Below are positions 44,983-57,979 of a DNA stretch of 64,000 nt, piece after piece. Each line of letters starts with the position of its first letter. The stretch's first letter is position 1. Origin of the DNA: Climacium dendroides. Lineage: Eukaryota > Streptophyta > Bryopsida > Hypnales > Climaciaceae. A program made the position numbers and the translations under genes. Below the pieces are notes generated by a model. That model saw only the letters and a list, made by a program, of their open reading frames with translations, ran no database searches and was not told the DNA's origin. The stretch is from NCBI GenBank assembly GCA_950106755.1, contig OX467089.1:23975345-24039344 (forward strand), in the 5' to 3' direction.

Positions 44983-45382
44983 TGAAGAAAATGAAGAAAA
45001 TTTAATGAACATTTCTACCCAGACTTAAGTAACTGAGCAACTTTGGACTAGCCTAATGCAGGCCCAGAACTACTTGAGCTGTACATATGTCTTCTGAAAT
45101 GTACTTCACAAGAATTTTTTTGGCTTGAATTCAATTGGTCCAGAGTTTCGCCTATTATAGGCTTAGTTAGCACATTTCAACTTGCTATTGGAGCATGGTG
45201 TAAATTGAATCCTAGCTTGAGTGCTAGACTGGGAGAATGAACTTTAGAATGTCAATTTTGTTAGATCACCAAATTGAAATTCCACAACTTTGGTATTTAT
45301 TTTAGGGTGCATAGTCTTAAATGTGAATGATCTTCTTTCAATTGTTAGTTGCAATTCTAAATATTAGGACCAATTGCATCTC

Positions 45383-45960
45383 TTAATCCCCAAAGGTGCA
45401 AACACTATTTCTTGGCAACATAGCGATGTTGGGCAACTCACTATAAATGTAATTTGTTTTTTCTTTAGAATTTTCTTGCAAGATGTGCCTAAGGAGTAGC
45501 TTTAAGGCAATATAATTTTTATAATTTTTCACTACATGGTTAAAAAGTTATTGGCTTATTATATGATATGTAATTTTCATTGTTTTGTGGGCAATCCTAG
45601 TAGCTTAGAAAAATCACTCTTTTGAGAAACAAATATTTGAAATTGATTTTTTCGATTCATATATATGTGGAAAGCTTTGAGTCCTTGTATTTTCATTAAT
45701 GAGATGATAGTTATGAGGAGTTTTAGTTTGCAAGCAATTATACAATCTCTACTCTAAAATAAATTTTGGAATCTTTTACTTAATTTAATTTTCAATATTT
45801 TTGAAAAAAAATAATAAACATTGGGTGTAGATTGTTTATTGTAACACTACAACCATTGGGATTGATATTTTCAATTCCGTAAGTCAATTTAGTATTTTAA
45901 ATCATACTCTAGTTCTTGCAATTGGTAATGTTTTTTATTTTGAAATTTTAGGAGATTGTA
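45383..45960. mobile_element. Truncated copy of the ~930 bp TTAACCC-family repeat
   Basis: It starts TTAATCCCCAAAGG and follows the 6028-7225 copy through GGAGTAGCTTTAAGG and GATGATAGTTATGAGGAGTT to the TTGGGTGTAGATTGTTTATT block, then loses similarity. Confidence 0.65.
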
Positions 45961-46224
45961 TTCTAACAAGTTAAATAAAGGATCCCACAATTGGATTTAT
46001 TAATGAATAAATATACATGAAGATTTTAGCCTTGCTTTGGATTAAATACTTTGATGCAATTTTTGGCCTAAAAACATCAAATTCCTTGGGGTTAACAAAA
46101 TTAACAATTCATTACCAAAACATGGTATTGTAGAAACCTAAAAATGTCACCATTGAGATACTAGTGCTCTACAATTGAAGAGATGTAGAATGCCATTTAG
46201 GAATGTGATTTTGGCTTAAATCCG

Positions 46225-47195
46225 AAAGGACTAACCTACTAAATTTGGCAATATAGCAATTTTGGGCAAGTATGTGTGGCTAGAAGTTTTCATGTTTTTG
46301 GTCCAAACTTTAATAGAAGGTGTTGATGAGAAATATCTTTCACTGTCTGGAATGAATCAAAGATTATGGCCTAATATGTTCATTATGTTCATTTTTTTCG
46401 TGAACAAGCAATATGGGAATTTTTTTTAAATCATTTTTTTCTTAAATTGGAATTTGAAATTGATTTGAAAAGCTTTCAATTTAGCTTTGAATTATTCCAT
46501 TTTGATCAATGAGTCAAAAGTTATGAGGAGTTTTAGTTTGAGGGGAGTTGTGGATTGTTTACAACATTACAACCATTGGAATTGGCAATTTTTAGTTCTA
46601 TTCATGAACAAATTGTTAATAATTTAGTATTTTGAATCATTCTTTACATCTTTCTAGGTACTATTTTTTCTCCTATATGTTATACAATTCCAAATGAATT
46701 CACTTGGAATCACCTAACTTAAAAAATGAATCCTAAGAAGAACCACCAACATGGACATTTTTTTATACCAATGTGACCTTGAGAAGCGCAAGTGTTAGTG
46801 CTCATTTTTTTGCAAGGCCAGAAAAAGGATTTTTGCTACTTCAATCATGGTTGTCATATCGGACAGAATCTTACTGTTTACGAATGAATCGAGCGAATTA
46901 GGGTTGATTGACTGTAAACTTTGGAGGCCAATAACTTTTGGAAAAATTATCCAAATTGGGCATATGAGATGTTTATCGGCATCTACAATTTTTGTACTTG
47001 CACTAGAGAAGGTAATATCTTCAATTCTTAATATCTTGCAATTTGTGTGGTCCAAAATTATTGAAATTTTTTCCACATATTCTCAAATCAACATACCAAA
47101 AAATTCTATAGTTATATGTGTCTAAAAGTGATTTTTTTTCCTATAATAAGGCACTTGTACTAGAGATGGTAGCTTTGGAGCATTTTTGGTGAACT
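46225..47195. mobile_element. Worn copy of the ~930 bp TTAACCC-family repeat
   Basis: It has the same order of blocks as 6028-7225, including CAATGAGTCAAAAGTTATGAG, TGGATTGTTTACAACATTAC and the TAATATCTTGCAATTTGTGTG stretch, ending near GGAGCATTTTTGGTGAAC. Frames on both strands here (46795-47125) have no domain. Confidence 0.6.
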
Positions 47196-49714
47196 TAAGG
47201 CTAATTTTGGGTTTCATAAACACCACTCTAAACAAAAATGGTAGTATTCACCCATCAATATAGAATTACACCTTGTATGCCATATACTGGAGGGTTTTTC
47301 ATGCAAATTTTTTGAGAATAATGGCCAAATATAAGTGAAAATCATATATTGAAGGTGATATTGTAAATTGACAATTTCAAAATTTAAACTTCTATCAAAT
47401 TTCTAATTATTTTTTAATGATATTTTGGTAGGAAACAATGTTTTGAAAAGTATGTCAATGTACTTGTAATTTTAGGATTTTGGAATTTGGTGTACTAAAT
47501 TGATTAACCATTTTAAAGAATATAGAGATGATGTTTAGAAGAGATGGTCTTCTTTTGGACAAATAGAGAATGATTGTCCTCATATCTAGAGTTGTTATAA
47601 TAGAAAAATTATCTTTTTGATTTTTAAGTTATTTTTCTAAATTCTACAAATTAAATTGGAAAATATCTATTTTTTGGATTTTTTAGATTTTTTAGTTCTT
47701 CTACTTAGAAAATTGTTCTAAATTTTTTTAAGGTACGATTTTTCAAAAGGTTTCTAAATTGACTTTATATTTTAAATTATTTTTTAGAAATAAATGTCTC
47801 AAAAAGGATAGCATGTATAAGACCAAAATGCAAAATCATAGTGGTATTATCTTTTGCAATCACCCAATTCCATGGTACTATTTTTTGTATCAAAAGGAAG
47901 TGATTCTACTAAGTAAATTTTATTGTTGCACCATTTTATGCATCATATAATGTTTACATAATTTTTTTTACCTTTATAAAACTCAATATATGTCTTTTTT
48001 ATTTCTAACTATTGAATTGTTTTATTATTTTTATAAATTAAATTGGAAAAAATCACTAATGATTGGAAAAATTTCATACTTCTTTTTTATTAATATATTT
48101 TTGAATCTAAATATCTTTTGATGACTCTCATTTAAAGTTACTTTTTGAATCTCATTTTTGGAATTATAAATGTACAATGTTACTATTTAATGAACAAAAT
48201 CTCTTACAATCTCAATCTAAAAGGTGTCTATGTTCAATTCACAATACCATAAGTTGTGTGAATATATTATGTAATAAAAAGTGATTCTTTTTAAAATCTC
48301 AATTTTCTTATATTTAATACAAAGAATAGTTTTCTTAAATAATGAGGGTGCAATATATTCAAATTACAATTGAAAGTTCAAATGCCATTCAAAACTTAAA
48401 TCAACAAACTCGTAAATAATCATGTAAACTATATCATTGGTTCATTGAACTTCATTCCAATACATACCATCATTAGATTTACTTATTGAGATGTCTATGT
48501 AAAATTTAAGTCATATTACAATACAATATAAAATGTTCATTGATTATACTTTGGAATGGAGTCAATATGATATGATGATTTTTTATTTATCAATAATAAT
48601 TAAATCTAATGAAATCCATGAATATTCAACTAATTTAAAACTATGAAAGTGTTTTCTATAGAAATCTAAATTGGTATTGAATATTGAAAATCTTAAAAGA
48701 ATAAAGTTTAAAATAATTGATGAATGAAAATATAATAGATTTATAAATAAATAAATAAACTATATATATAATCAATCTAATCTTTAAAGTTGAATTAATA
48801 TTGTGAATTGAATGTAGATACCTAATTCTAACACTGTAGGTCCACATGCCCCAAAATTTGCATAAATCAAAAGTTTTTTTTCTCAAATGCATGCAAGAGT
48901 TTCAGCCAAAGATTCCAAAATAAAAGATCATTGAGATCAATTTTTGAAATTATAAAAACTCTTAAATTCAATAATTTTCCTGCCATAAGTCAAAACAACA
49001 AGAATCAAAACACCAAGAAACAAAATCCGTGCACCCATCCTTGCAAAGAGATTTTGAGCTCAAACAAAACAAAACAAACAAAACAAACAATCTAATTTAA
49101 CAATATAGATGATTAAATAAAACCTTTTTAAGTTGAAAACTTAGACAATTGTTTTTTTTTCATCTTTTAGATTAATTCTTCTACTATTTTTTCTTAAATA
49201 CCATAATTAAAAATTGTATTTTCTCCCATTATTTATTTTTCTTTAAAACTTTTAGAGTTTGTTTTTTTGCCTTGAAATTTTTTAAAATATGCTATTTTTT
49301 AGAGTTTTTCTAATTAAATAAATTTTATTTTAATTTTAAATATATTTTTTTCAAAAGCTCAAAGTACTCCTTGTATTCAACAAAATGAAACAAAATCATC
49401 AACTTACAAGTGCTTCTTGCAATCACTCAAGAGGCCAAGACAATGAAATTTCAAAACCACATTTAATTGAGTACCCAAATACAAAACATTGAAAACTTTG
49501 TTATACAATCTAGGTAGAAATCAGAAAATAGAAATCAATGTCCAATTCCTAAGTCCAATCTCTTGAATCCGTCTCCAATTCAGGTCACTCTCGGGTCTCT
49601 AATTCAGGTCACTCTCTGATTCCAAATCTTCCCAACCATCCATGATCCATCAATTGCTCATTTGCAATCCCACCCTAAACCATTTGCCATGACTTTAGTT
49701 TAGTCATCGATTTG
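47196..49714. other. AT-rich intergenic sequence
   Basis: No gene is seen. There is an AAAC-type microsatellite at 49060-49091 and short direct repeats of AATTCAGGTCACTCTC near 49577-49615, just past the end of the Dof gene. Confidence 0.4.
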
Positions 49715-51402
49715 CTAGTCCAAGTCGGGGAAGTCCGTCTCTCGATACCGTTTCGCAACTTCCAACAAAGCATCCCAAAGAGATGTATTCGAGACTCCTC
49801 CAGACCCGCCTCCATTGGAGGCCTGTAAAGCACAAACAATGGAACCAAATGATAATAGGCATAAGTTAGACCTAATTTTCAAACTGAATGTACTGTAGTG
49901 AGTGAAATTGCAGACACAATCTACACGGGGAAATGTTGATTGATCTTAGTTGACGCAGGGAAGACCTGAAACAACTTTGATTCTGGATTAGGAACTAAAG
50001 CAAACTTTCAGACTTCAAGTGTCAAAGAAACTGCTTTTTGTTAGATTTGATTAATTTACAATTTCTCAGATTGAAAGACTTAGTTCATATGCACATCCAT
50101 TCTCTGAAGCTGAAGTACTTGAAATCTTGAATCTTTCTCCACCTATCACTGCAAGCAAATGTACGAAACATGAATTCATGCGACTTTTCAGTTTCAGTGT
50201 TATTTGAATAAAATTCTGGAAGATTCTTGGGATGCCATGTCAATCCTAATCCCTCATTCCAAACTTTTACAATAATTGCATAATGAACTAAGGAGGAGCC
50301 TCGGGAAGATGCCCGGGACCCAAATTCACAAAGGGCATGACGGGATAAGCAACAGAAACAAGAACTCTGACTTTGAATTGATCGGAATTGGATACATCAT
50401 TGTACAAACAATGGTCAAAAGATAAACTCAATCGATCTGGGATAATGAATCCACGTCTCATTTGGGCTCCAACAGATAGATGATGGTGAGTGAACATCAG
50501 AAATTCGTCATTAGGGATTCTAAGTAAATTAAGATTCAACATGTTCCTCAGGAATCCCAATCTCCGAAGCTCTGAGCACAGTAACTTTGTTACAGCAAGA
50601 ATATCTTCCAACCACATGCACACCGTTCCAGTTCCCGAATAATTAAGCAACAGTTAGTTAATTTGTAGAGAAACCAAGCTGATAATACTTACCGTTGGAG
50701 TCGGCGTGCTCACAGCAGAGACTGACGGCTCGGATGGGGTATCTGTGGAATCTGTGATATCTATGGTATCTGTGGTATCTATGGTATCTGCTGCCACTGG
50801 AATTTGCACTTCTTCTGTTCCCTGAAATTCCCCACATGAAACACCCACAAAAGCAACCGATCATTCATGGAGCTGTAGAAGAATTTCGAGTCCTGTGCAT
50901 ACACCGACTGTCTTCGATGATCGAGTATCACATATGAGCCACAAGTATGAATTTCAAACTAAGATCCTGAATCAATCGACTTTGGGAACTGACTTACCGT
51001 ACGTGTCCCACGGATTCTTCCTCCTTCCGTCCAGAACTGTTTGCAATTAGAGCATTGGTACCGAGGCTGGTCTACTTTATGGTTGTTGAGGAACTTGAAT
51101 TTCGTGTCGAAGGAACCGCAGAACGGACATCGGACGCCATCAGGGTGCAGCTGCAGAAAAAAAGAAATCAGGGAGGTTAGCAAATATGTGGAGATCTCAA
51201 GGCATTAATTGTGCAAGAATCATGTTTCGTTTTTTTGTCAGCAGCTACAGACCACGAACAGCACCGATGGATTCTCTACTTAAACAAAATGCATCGTTAT
51301 CGAAACGAACACAAAAAGACATAACCGATGTGATCGGTAGGGACGAACTCGGCAGTTCTCGGTGCTCCGCCCGCTGTTGTTGTAAGTCGTCCCGACAGCC
51401 AT
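49715..51402 (-). CDS. Dof zinc-finger transcription factor, divergent
   Basis: Minus-strand exons, all phase 0: 51402..51349, 51150..50998, 50821..50693, 49822..49715, giving 147 aa. Exon 2 encodes the Dof finger: CPFC, 21 residues, then CSNC, with NNHKVDQPRYQ and FWTEGGRIRG in the places of NNY..QPR and YWT.GG of plant Dof proteins. These bind AAAG cores in promoters. Exon 3 is acidic with repeated Ile-Asp-Thr/Thr-Asp pairs (DTIDTTDTIDITDSTDT). Exon 4 ends with a likely helix, SLWDALLEVAKRYRETDFPDLD. Donors GTAAGT after exons 2 and 3 are perfect. The acceptors are TTTTTTCTGCAG for exon 2, TTTCAG for exon 3 and TTTACAG for exon 4. The first exon (MAVGTTYNNSGRST) is less certain because its in-phase donor, GTTCGT, is weak. 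The protein is short for the family and differs at many usually conserved finger positions. Confidence 0.75.
50288..50650 (-). other. Open frame inside the last Dof intron
   Basis: About 120 codons are open on the sense strand within the intron 50692..49823, ending GPGHLPEAPP and a stop. It contains VGAQMRRGFIIPDRLSLSF. A phase-0 acceptor (ACAAAG/TTACTG, near 50591) would make it an alternative last exon. I recognise no domain. It could be an alternative C-terminus or chance. Confidence 0.3.
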
Positions 51403-51905
51403 CTCGTTCCCTGCACCACAGAAAAGCAGAAGAGGCTTAGCAGCCTGGTGTTTACACGATCATTCAAGGTAACAACCGTGAAGTCTTGCAAGAGTCCGAT
51501 TCATGAGATCGCGTTTCCTTTTAGGCAAGAAAGAACTGTTCGATTGCCATCCAGGCAAATCACAGTCTGACCACCTAGCTAGAGAAACGTGGAAAAGCGC
51601 GCATTCCAACAAATAAATCGAATGAATCAAGTACCTAAAGCGAGAAAGAAAGTACACAAACCACATATCAACTAAGTCAATTCAAGAACACAACCAACGT
51701 CGTGCAATTAAGCTGCAAGCCACGCCTCGTCGGATCGGAGCTACAGCGAGTTAGGTCGACAATTAACAAGCTTGAACCAGATGCTTACACTCACGGTTCA
51801 ATTCCTCCCGCGGTGCAGCTGGCTCGCAAGAAAAGATGACATTCAACGGAACTTGGATCGGAATGCACTTGACTAATGTGGGTGTGGATCACGCTTGAGC
51901 TCGAC
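51403..51905 (-). other. Dof gene leader
   Basis: Balanced-GC sequence. A donor, ACC/GTGAGTG, near 51790 and an acceptor, GTGGTGCAG/GGAACGAG, at 51411 suggest a leader intron. Confidence 0.4.
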
Positions 51906-51910
51906 AGAGG

Positions 51911-51933
51911 TTATATTGATTGCGGCACGTGCC
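51911..51933 (-). promoter_or_regulatory. Dof promoter: TATA-like box and G-box
   Basis: AATATAA (minus, 51917-51911) is a TATA-like box. Next to it lies the palindrome GGCACGTGCC (51924-51933) with a CACGTG core, a G-box bound by plant bZIP and bHLH factors. Light or stress control is a possibility only. Confidence 0.45.
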
Positions 51934-52384
51934 AGTGCACTACCCTGGCTCCATCAGGAATCATCCACCATCCGATCGATCCTCTGCATTAGCGGTGGGG
52001 ATCTGCGGATTGACTTCAGGAACGTTATTAGTCGGTGTTGAAAGGTTTTGCAGACTCCGTACTTCGGAGGATCTTTCATTTCCGAATGGGGTTTCGATGG
52101 CAACATGCTTAATACCATTGCACATTTGTTTCTTGGTTAGCCGGGGTGGAAAGGCTGAAGGTTCTTCCCTTTCACGGGTGTACTGTTTTCAATCTGTGGG
52201 TACAGTTTTGAAATTAAAACTTTGCATTGGGTTAGAGAATCTACATGGAATTGTTCAATAAGTGGTGTCTTTTGAGTGTTGAAAGTTTTTTTTAAGGGAA
52301 CTTTATAATGTTTTGGGATAATAGGCACAATGAATGGTTGTTTGAAAAGTTTTCAATCTATACTACAAGCTATGGAGTACCAAT

Positions 52385-52580
52385 ATGGGCAATTTTGTTA
52401 AAATGGAAAAATTCCTCTACTTTGATAGTTTTTACAATTTAGAGTGGGCGGTTTGAAGTGTACAAACGTCCTAAATGTTTGAAATCTATACCTATGCTAG
52501 ATGTCACTTTTACATTTCAAAATGGGTGGTCTAAAAGTGACACACAGAATGCCGCCATTTTAATGAAATTAAGTAAGTTG
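52385..52580. mobile_element. Worn relative of the ATGGGGAATTTCATT MITE
   Basis: TGGGCAATTTTGTTAAAATGG and GCCATTTTAATGAAATT are inverted ends. The centre has AGAGTGGGCGGTTTGAA and AAAATGGGTGGTCTAAAAG, like the centre of 26668-26842. Confidence 0.65.
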
Positions 52581-52826
52581 CGTGTCTAAAGCACCAAGAT
52601 TCCTAGAAGAATACATTAGAACTTTGAGGTTTATAATTTATAATTTTATTTACATATAAATATGATATGGTTCTTTAATTGTATAATAAAAAAATCTTCA
52701 AACATTCTCAATTTTTTGTTTTATATAAATCATAGCTACTTAAGTACTTAATGATAAAGAAAAAGGATGCTAGAAGTTTCTTCAACATATTTTGAACAAT
52801 CTTGGTTCTAAATTTCTAATATATTA

Positions 52827-53398
52827 CTACCTCCATTCCAAAATGATCTTCTTGTTGAACAAAATGTTTTGGATTAAGGCTAAAAATAACTTTTAAAAGA
52901 CTTATTTTGCACAATAAGTAGATTTGGATGATCTCTTCCCATCCTAAAAAATTTGAGTTTTAGAACCCTTTTCAAAGTGCAGTTTTAGAATATTGAAAAG
53001 TGAAAAATTTTGGGCATTTTCAAAGAACACTAGTGAGCACCTAATTGTTGAATGTCAGGTTGTCATTTTGTGTGCATTTAGAATATGGCTAAAACCAGGT
53101 ACAGAACTTTGTTTTGCCTCCCAAAGTTTAATCTACTTCAATTGGAGAATAGCCAAAGAGATGCAAAAAATAAGAAAAAACCATGTTCATTGATCCCTTT
53201 AATCATTTTATTTGTCTTTTACTTGATGATTCATTTACATAGATAGAGGGGGAACTACCACTTAGAGTTGTTTTCCTAATCCCAAACAACAATCACAAGC
53301 TAAACTTGATCAATTTCAACATCACAAAGTGCAAGAGGAAGATCATTTTGGGACAAAAAAACAAGGCCAAAAGAAAGATCATTATAGGATGGAGGGAA
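52827..53398. mobile_element. Stowaway-type MITE, 572 bp
   Basis: The left CTACCTCCATTCCAAAATGA and the right ATGGAGGGAAT (inverted ATTCCCTCCAT) resemble the CTCCCTCC start of plant Stowaway elements, with TA on each side. A second internal copy of the terminal sequence (AAGATCATTTTGGGACA) lies near 53340. Confidence 0.6.
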
Positions 53399-55930
53399 TA
53401 TGTAATATTTAAAAAAAGCCCTTCAAGTCATGGTTTCATAAAGAGATATTTATATTCTATAAGCTTTTTAGTATGGTGTATTGAAACTACAAATAGAAAG
53501 TCTACTTTCAAACTCATTGTCAATTATTAATAATTGTGTAATTCATGTTTATTATCATTCTAAAATATAGGTAAGGTCTTGTCTTTTCTTTCTTTTGGTA
53601 TAAGGTCTTATCTTGCATGCTTTAGCATCAAGATTCTCACATCCAACAAGTCAAAGTCAACAAACATATTTGTCAAGTAGACAAATTGGAATCCGCCTAT
53701 TGTAAATTTAAGATAACCTTGCTTAGTATTTTTTCAAACACAACTTTGGACGTAATTATCCAACAATGTTGGAATTTTTATAAAGAAGTTGAATAAGAGC
53801 ATTGAAGCATATGTCAATTTATGTAATTTTTTTCAAAAATTATTTTGATAGGAATTATTGACTTTTGAAAATATCTTGTTAGAATTGGAAGAAGAATATA
53901 GTACCCATCTTAAGGGATTTGAAGTTGAAATTTATGGAAAAAAACTGATCTTCAAATAGAGTTGAAGCCATCTCAAAAGTATATTCTAAAATTATGAATT
54001 CTCCCTTTAATTCCATATTGTGTAGAAGTCTACCAATTAAGTTTCTTTCAACATATCATTTCAAGATATAGAAAACAAATAATTTGCACTACATTTGAGC
54101 ATTTCATATACTATAACACCATCAAGTGCATCTGTGCACTTCCACTTTTTAGGATTGAATTCTATGTATTGTACTAGTACCCTCTAAAAAGTCTTTCAAT
54201 CTCACTATGAAGCCCTTCAAATTTTTTCTTTTTAACTCCATTCTAAGAATATCCTATCAAAACTATCCTACTAAATCTATTGCTTTATAGAAACTTAGCC
54301 AACATATGAAATTTCAATTTTTCAAAATAGGAATTCCATTTTTGGTGAATTATTATTTTTTATTTTTATTTTTAGATATAATTAATTAAAAACATATGTG
54401 GTGAATGTTTAAGATTTGATTGCACATGTATTTAGAAAACATTATTGTTGACATCTTTCATGTTACAAAGGCTCACACTATATATGTAAATTTTCCTTGT
54501 ATGCGGCTTTAATGTATTTTGCAATTTTGTTTATATACGTTTAAGGGAAAAAAAGCAAGTTCATGTATTAAAAAAAGAATTGAACAAATGTTGTCAAATA
54601 GGGTATCATTAGAAAGCTATAGTATTGTAAAAGCCTGCTATAACATAAATTTTACATTATATCTTGTTCACTAGCAACTACTTTGCAACAAAGTGGCACA
54701 TTCACTACCATCAAGTACTAACACCTTGAGAGTTGCTATCACAACTTCCATTTGGTTTGGAATTGTAGAACTTAACTTTTGAATACTTTCTTGAGGTATA
54801 TCCTCTCATGCCAAATTCACTCATGTCCACATTTGGTCTTTCTTATGGGATCTACATTTGTTTTGTATTCTATCTTTGACTTGCTTCCAAATGTTTTCCA
54901 TAGAATTGAAGTCAAAAGAATGTTGTGGCCATTCAATGATTTTACATTATGTCATTGTACAAAGTTAACTAATACTACTTAGAACTTTACAAAGTTTGTT
55001 TATATGGAACTCCTAGCAACATCACAATATAATATCTTACACAAATATCAATCTTTTCTCACAGAACTTCTAGGCTAGGGGTACAAGCAACAATCACTAA
55101 GAGCATACATGCATCCTCTAAACTTCAAAGCTAGTTGAAATCCACTATTTGTGAATTTATGATCTTCTACAATGAAGTTTTGAAGTGTAGCATTGTACAT
55201 TTATATTGAGCTTAATGTTTCCAAAATCAACTACCTCTCACAAAGAGAGATTTAAAAAAAGCGGAATGAGTCAAAACAAGGTACATGACTCACCTTTTCC
55301 AAGGCAAAAACATCTCAATCAAATATCTAAATTCACTTGCCACAATTACATTCTCTAATCAAACTACTTGGTTGAGAACTAGATAATTATGGGGTTGTAA
55401 GACTTATTGAAGGGTACTATACAATGGGACCCTTTGGCATGAATGTTTCCTAAGCTTAAAGAACAATAGTTTGACGGTAAGAAACTAGGCATTGAAAACA
55501 TTGTTTTTTCCTTTCAAAATGAAATTGTATGGGATCTAAAGGATTAAACCTAGAATGTTATTCATGTTTGTTAAGTTTTCAGAGGGCTTAAAATGAAGCT
55601 ACTTAGGGTGTTCAGTTTTTCTTCCATTGCTAAGCAAGGTAAGAGCACCCACAACCGTCACTTCTAAAATCTTGGAAAATCTTGGAAAGTGAATAGATGT
55701 GATTTATTGTAAGGATGTACTACATCTACACATGAGTCCATGGTGTTGGTATTAGGGTGCATGTATAGTTGGCACTTTAAAAATTCACAGCTTATTCTCA
55801 CAGTGTCCAAATAATATATTTGAAAGTGCATAGGAGTTCTTTTTCTCTTGTTAATAGGGTCCAATTAATAGACACCACATCCCAAACCCTTAAATTGACA
55901 GTTATGGGTGCTCCTAGCAATTTACTTAGC
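53399..55930. other. AT-rich intergenic sequence
   Basis: No supported gene, RNA or structured repeat was found. Confidence 0.35.
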
Positions 55931-56218
55931 ATAGACTTTTGCAGACGATTTGGGAAGGACTGCTGACCAGCTAGCTTGAAGAAAACTGAGGGCTGCTTTG
56001 TAGCCCATATTGTCCGTCACCGGTACTCTAGTAGAGTACAAATTTCATATCTTAATTTGAGTTTTGCACATGTTATCCGAATTGAATGTCTGCCAATTTC
56101 ACAAAATGGACGTTCAGGATTCCAGGAATCAACAGACTTCCCTCACTGTCGTACATACACATTGTGCACTTCTTCTTGCAAAAGTAAAGAAAAGAAATCC
56201 AATGTCCAACTTTTACAT

Positions 56219-56580
56219 TCAATTCAAGAAAAACATCGCCGGGCTTAAGAAACTAAAATGCAGGATTTCCTCCGTGAGACAGTTAATTAGGCCTTCGTCC
56301 ATATGCATGTCGCAACTCAATTCAGAGTTACTGTAATTTCTGTGATCGACACCGCAATTCGGAGGTTCCTTCATCCCTTCGCCCGGCCTTGTGACTGAAA
56401 GCTTCATTTGCATATACATCATTGTTTGAAATCCGAACTTGAAGAAGCCAGGATTCCATATACCAACTATAACTGATGTCAGTGTTGACAACGTAACTAA
56501 CTCACTAGCTAACAAGGACCCTACTTTGAGTACTTTCTCTACTTTTCTCAATTTAGTCCCTATAGCACCAAGGAGAGTAG
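56219..56580 (-). CDS. Unidentified coding-like frame
   Basis: The minus-strand frame is open from about 56580 to the stop at 56219, about 118 codons, in a patch of higher GC than its flanks. It includes LASELVTLSTLTSVIVGIWN, a possible membrane segment, and MKLSVTRPGEGMKEPPNC. No ATG heads it (a TTG codon does), so an upstream exon would be needed. A further minus-strand frame near 56170-56070 contains MYDSEGSLLIPGILNVHF and ends at a stop, but the splice phases I could find do not join the two. It may be a pseudogene fragment. The family is not recognised. Confidence 0.25.
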
Positions 56581-56913
56581 TTTAGGCTTTTTGAGAACTT
56601 GAATGGGCAGGTTTTATTGACTTCCGTTAATTTGAAATTTTTGCATGAAATTCTGAAGATGGATGCTATTGATCATAATCTATGTGCATAGCTTTGTTTC
56701 ACTTCATTCCAATAAATATTGCAAAAGTTAGAAGGATTTTAATATCAATTCTATAAGTTTTCAAATTATAAAAAAAATGGAGGATGTTAATTGATTATTA
56801 GAATATTCTCCTTGTTGGGATTAACAATTGATTCTCAATTTTTGTTTGCAAATTACATTCTTCTTTCATTTACTACCACCTACTGATCTACTACTATATT
56901 TTTTTTAATAAAG

Positions 56914-57735
56914 ACTAGCAGTTGATGCTTGCTATGCTACGCATTCACCATTAGAATTTCATTAGAATTTCATTAGAATTTTTTATGTATTAGATAGAAT
57001 GCAAAGCAAGAATTTCAAAAAATCTTCAAATAAAAATTACTAAAACTTTCATATAATTTTTTATAAATAAGCATATACTGAAATAAACAATAGAAATTTA
57101 ATGAATGATGAATGAAATACATGCAATGATGAATACAGTAAAAGATATACATATATTAGAATGCATTAGAAATTTGACTAAATTGTTACAAACAATGGCA
57201 ACCCAAATAGAAGAATTTAAAGGAAAAACTTGTAAATCTCAAAAGCTTCAAGAACAATTTAATTGTTGTGAAATTCAAAATCGGTTCAATGTAATAAATT
57301 TCTCAAATCATTTGGTAGTAGCAATAGAAAATTGAAATCAGAAGCTCAAAGCTCACAAAAGTACAAAATCATAGAAATGCAAAAGAAGTATAAAGTCAAG
57401 AAAAGCAATGGAATTGCTACCTTTATAATATCACCATACTGATCCTCTTTAATATCACTTCAATTGCAACGACTATATTATTTCTATAATATCACCCTTT
57501 GTAAAAAGTGATATTACAGAGGTGATTGCAAACTGCTGCCCTATTTCTATAATATTACATTGTGTGAAAATACAATTTCTATGTATGCATGATTGGAAAT
57601 ATTTTTATAAAATAATTAAAATAATTATTTTAAAGACTTATCAAAATCATTATCATGCATTTTATTCAAATATATCAAATTTTTACTAATATGTAATACA
57701 ATGAATGCGTAGTATAGCAAGTAGGAGCCCCTAAT
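56914..57735. mobile_element. ~820 bp inverted-terminus insertion in copy B
   Basis: CTTGCTATGCTACGCATTCA (56928-56947) is inverted at 57702-57721 with one mismatch, and outer ACTAG/CTAAT ends extend it. It is absent at the matching site in copy A. A 76-codon frame inside (57105-57335) has no recognised domain. Confidence 0.7.
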
Positions 57736-57979
57736 ATTAATGGTAGCATTTGTGATATTACAGAGAGACTTATGATTTTAGTAGTATGATGATGATGAAT
57801 ACTATTTTTATAATTTTTTTTGTAAAATTTTTTACATATGTTTTCAATCCATTTTTCAAGTTCCAACATATAATAAGACTAAAAAATTTGAAATGCACAA
57901 CTTCTAGGACACATTTCTTTTGTCTAAAACATTTGATACATAAAACTTCACCCTTTAGAAGGGCTACTTTGCTACAATG

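Larger units (their letters stand above)
40020..45291. repeat. Segmental duplication, copy A
   Basis: Sequence from about 40020 to 45291 is collinear with 56810-64000. It covers the intergenic lead-in, the whole AP2-like gene, its introns, promoter and upstream DNA. Similarity is very high in exons and clear in introns. Copy A lacks two insertions found in copy B. Confidence 0.9.
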
